Shown here: in pieces, positions 62,132-64,000 of the stretch
Numbering within the stretch: position 1 is the stretch's first letter
How the letters are laid out: each line of letters begins with the position of its first letter
Assembly: GCA_022821645.1 (NCBI GenBank)
Contig: JAJEDE010000027.1
Coordinates: 1 to 64,000 of the forward strand
Length of the DNA: 64,000 bases
Direction of reading: 5' to 3'
DNA from: Chloroflexota bacterium
Lineage (GTDB): Bacteria > Chloroflexota > UBA11872
Program-made: the position numbers and the translations under genes
Notes under the pieces: model-generated
The model's database searches: none
The model's input: the letters and a program-made list of their open reading frames with translations, nothing else
What the model was told of the DNA's origin: nothing

Positions 62132-64000
62132 TCAGGTTCGGGCCAGGCGCACCGTTACGCGAACACCGTTGAGGGTCGGGGCGGCCTCGGCGGCGCGCTC
62201 CGGTGGCATGCCTTCGTTGACCTCCACGGCCAGGACCTCGGCGGCGATTTCGGACTCGTGCGCGGCCAAGGTTTCGTGCAGTGCTGCCGGGCCGTCGAGC
62301 CAGAGATTTATCCGGTCCGAGACTTCCAGGCCGGCGGCGCGGCGGAGGCCCTGGGTGGCGTGGACGAGTTCGCGGGCGAGGCCTTCGCGCGCGAGTTCGT
62401 CGTCGATGTCGGTGGCGATGGCGACGATGACGCCGTCCTGCTCGGCGACGCCGAAGCCTTCCTTGGGTGTGCGGCGAACGTCCAGATCACCCGGCTCCAG
62501 CGTCTCGGTCACTCCGTCGACCTCGATGTGGAGCGAGCCGAGTTCGTCCAACTCGCGCACGGCCGCCGGTGCGTCCAGCGCGGCCAGCGCGGCGGCGACC
62601 TGGCGGACCTGGCGGCCGAAGCGCGGGCCGAGGGCGCGGTAGTTGGGGCGCACCTGGTAGTCCACCAGTTCGTGCTCGGAGGTCATGCGCCGCAGTTGCT
62701 TGACGTTGAGTTCATCGAGGACGTGCGGTTGCAGCGCCGTCACGGCCTCCCAATCGGCGGCGGCGACCCGTACCAGGGCTGAGCGCAGCGGCTGGCGCAG
62801 CTTGACGTTGGCGCTGTTGCGGGCGGCGCGGCCGGCGCGGACGACCTGCTGGACCAGGGCCATGGCCGCGTCCAGATCAGGGTCGCGCAACGCGTCATCG
62901 GCCTCGGGCCAGTCGGTGAGGTGGACGCTGGTGGGCGCGTCGGGGTCGGCGCGGCGGACGAGGTTCTGGTAGATGTCGTCGGTCCAGAAGGGCATGACCG
63001 GGGCTAGCAGCCGTACCAGGCTGGTCAGCAACTCGTAGAGGGTCTGGTAGGCGGCCTGTTTGTCGTCGTCGGAGTCCGACTTCCAATACCGGCGGCGTCC
63101 GCGGCGCACGTACCAGTTGGACAGCTCCTCGATGAACTCCTGGGCGGCCTGCACGCCGCGGTGCACGAGGTAGTCGTCCAGCGAGGCGGTCATGGTGTCG
63201 ATGAGGCCTTGCAGGCGTGAGAGCGCCCAGCGGTCCAGGTCGGGACGCTCGGCCACGGGGATGCGGGGCGCAGTGGGGTCAAAGCCGTCCAGCCGCGCGT
63301 AGGTCACGAAGAACGAGTAGACGTTCCAGAGCGTGAGCATGCGGCGCTTGACTTCGGTGGCGGGGCCGTAGCCGAAGTTGATGTTGTAGAGCGGGTTGTG
63401 CCCGGCATACAGCCAGCGCATCACGTCCGCGCCCATGCGCTCGGCGGCTTCGCCGAAGTCGATGGCGTTGCCCCAACTCTTGTGCATCGCGCGGCCGGTT
63501 TCGTCGTTGAGCTTCTCGTAGACGAAGACCGACTGGTACGGCGACTGGTTCCGGATGGTGACGCTCATGAAGAGCATGGAGTAGAACCACAGCCGGATCT
63601 GCTCGCGCATCTCGGTTATGAAGTCCGCCGGGTACCAGTTCTCGAACTCCTCGCTGTTTTCCAGGTAGCCGAGGGTTGAGAAGGGCACGATGCCGGCGTC
63701 CAGCCAGGCGTCGCCGACGGCGTCGATGCGCTGCGTGGGCGACTCGCAGGACTCGCAGCGGATCGTCACGCGGTCAATCCAGGGGCGGTGCAGTTCGCGC
63801 AACTGGTCCATGCCCTCGACGGCGCGCTCTTCGAGGTGGGCCTTGGACCCGATCACGGTCAGGTGCCCGCAGGACTTGCAGGGGTAGAAGGGGAGCGGCA
63901 GGCCCCAGTAGCGGCGGCGGGAGATGTTCCAGTCGCCCATGTTGCGCAGCCAGTCGGCCATGCGCGCGCCGGCGTACTCGGGCGTCCAACTCACAGTCGC
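62132..64000 (-). CDS. ileS: Isoleucyl-tRNA synthetase, C-terminal part (runs off the window)
   Basis: About 620 C-terminal residues are present; the 5' end lies beyond 64000. NMGDWNISRRRYWGLPLPFY is the IleRS class I catalytic segment, CKSCGH and CESCES are a zinc knuckle, and GDAWLDAGIVPFSTLGY follows. The KMSKS position reads AMHKSWGN, keeping the second Lys. An anticodon-binding domain (NWYVRRGRRRYWKS) and a long C-terminal extension complete it. It charges tRNA-Ile. The HKSWGN variant is known to me from other Chloroflexota-like IleRS, from memory. Confidence 0.92.
   Translation of the reverse strand, partial: ATVSWTPEYAGARMADWLRNMGDWNISRRRYWGLPLPFYPCKSCGHLTVIGSKAHLEERAVEGMDQLRELHRPWIDRVTIRCESCESPTQRIDAVGDAWLDAGIVPFSTLGYLENSEEFENWYPADFITEMREQIRLWFYSMLFMSVTIRNQSPYQSVFVYEKLNDETGRAMHKSWGNAIDFGEAAERMGADVMRWLYAGHNPLYNINFGYGPATEVKRRMLTLWNVYSFFVTYARLDGFDPTAPRIPVAERPDLDRWALSRLQGLIDTMTASLDDYLVHRGVQAAQEFIEELSNWYVRRGRRRYWKSDSDDDKQAAYQTLYELLTSLVRLLAPVMPFWTDDIYQNLVRRADPDAPTSVHLTDWPEADDALRDPDLDAAMALVQQVVRAGRAARNSANVKLRQPLRSALVRVAAADWEAVTALQPHVLDELNVKQLRRMTSEHELVDYQVRPNYRALGPRFGRQVRQVAAALAALDAPAAVRELDELGSLHIEVDGVTETLEPGDLDVRRTPKEGFGVAEQDGVIVAIATDIDDELAREGLARELVHATQGLRRAAGLEVSDRINLWLDGPAALHETLAAHESEIAAEVLAVEVNEGMPPERAAEAAPTLNGVRVTVRLART

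Overview
The window is high-GC, gene-dense bacterial chromosome with mostly housekeeping and biosynthetic genes. I infer a Chloroflexota-like bacterium, with moderate confidence. The reasons are a T-box-controlled branched-chain amino acid operon, a holA/rpsT tail-to-tail pair, secreted cadherin-like and leucine-rich-repeat proteins, many GTG starts, a GAF/HisKA_2 kinase, and no outer-membrane or dcw genes. No rRNA, tRNA, CRISPR array or intact transposase was seen.

Layout. 1-4.7 kb: a small membrane ORF and a secreted seven-repeat cadherin-like protein broken by two single-base frameshifts. 4.0-5.0 kb: a lambda-style divergent switch (S24 repressor, Cro-like regulator, two identical-type operators). 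5.0-9.6 kb: islands of dispersed repeats around a glycine-oxidase-like gene, a DUF2342 metalloprotease and a DUF559 nuclease. 9.6-12.6 kb: a solute-binding lipoprotein, a possible small transcript and an M20 peptidase. 12.6-22.8 kb (minus strand): ilvB-ilvN-ilvC-leuA-leuC-leuD-leuB-cimA behind a T-box leader whose specifier is probably CUC (Leu). 22.9-28.1 kb: a HicBA locus with a nonsense-broken toxin, an exonuclease, RidA, a class III aminotransferase, an intact HicBA pair, holA and rpsT.

28.2-36.3 kb: a YchF-like protein that lost its G motifs, pyrD, an overlapping parA-ftsZ pair with a palindrome in its promoter, a soluble histidine kinase, an EamA permease and hemB. 36.5-43.8 kb: two large secreted LRR proteins. 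43.8-50.8 kb (minus strand): sulfite reductase, a 53-codon polycysteine ORF, cysH, cysC, sat, hemC, cobA, hemD. Together these cover sulfate activation and reduction plus the siroheme precursor pathway needed by the sulfite reductase. 50.9-64 kb: GNATs, a methyltransferase, HigBA, a third LRR protein, a glycosyltransferase, a TIM-barrel isomerase, a cytochrome c lipoprotein, a tiny zinc-ribbon protein, an SDR, a Rieske protein, tandem coiled-coil/membrane paralogues and the 3' part of ileS.

The most interesting signal is the polycysteine ORF (48880-49041), with eight Cys in twelve codons. It starts inside the end of the sulfite reductase gene and is followed by a structured leader before cysH. 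This looks like a cysteine-sensing ribosomal attenuator, a type known from mycobacteria and apparently evolved or retained here. Other good leads are the modular LRR proteins with an uncharacterised N-terminal domain, the degenerate YchF, and the two toxin-antitoxin loci with damaged or odd toxin genes.
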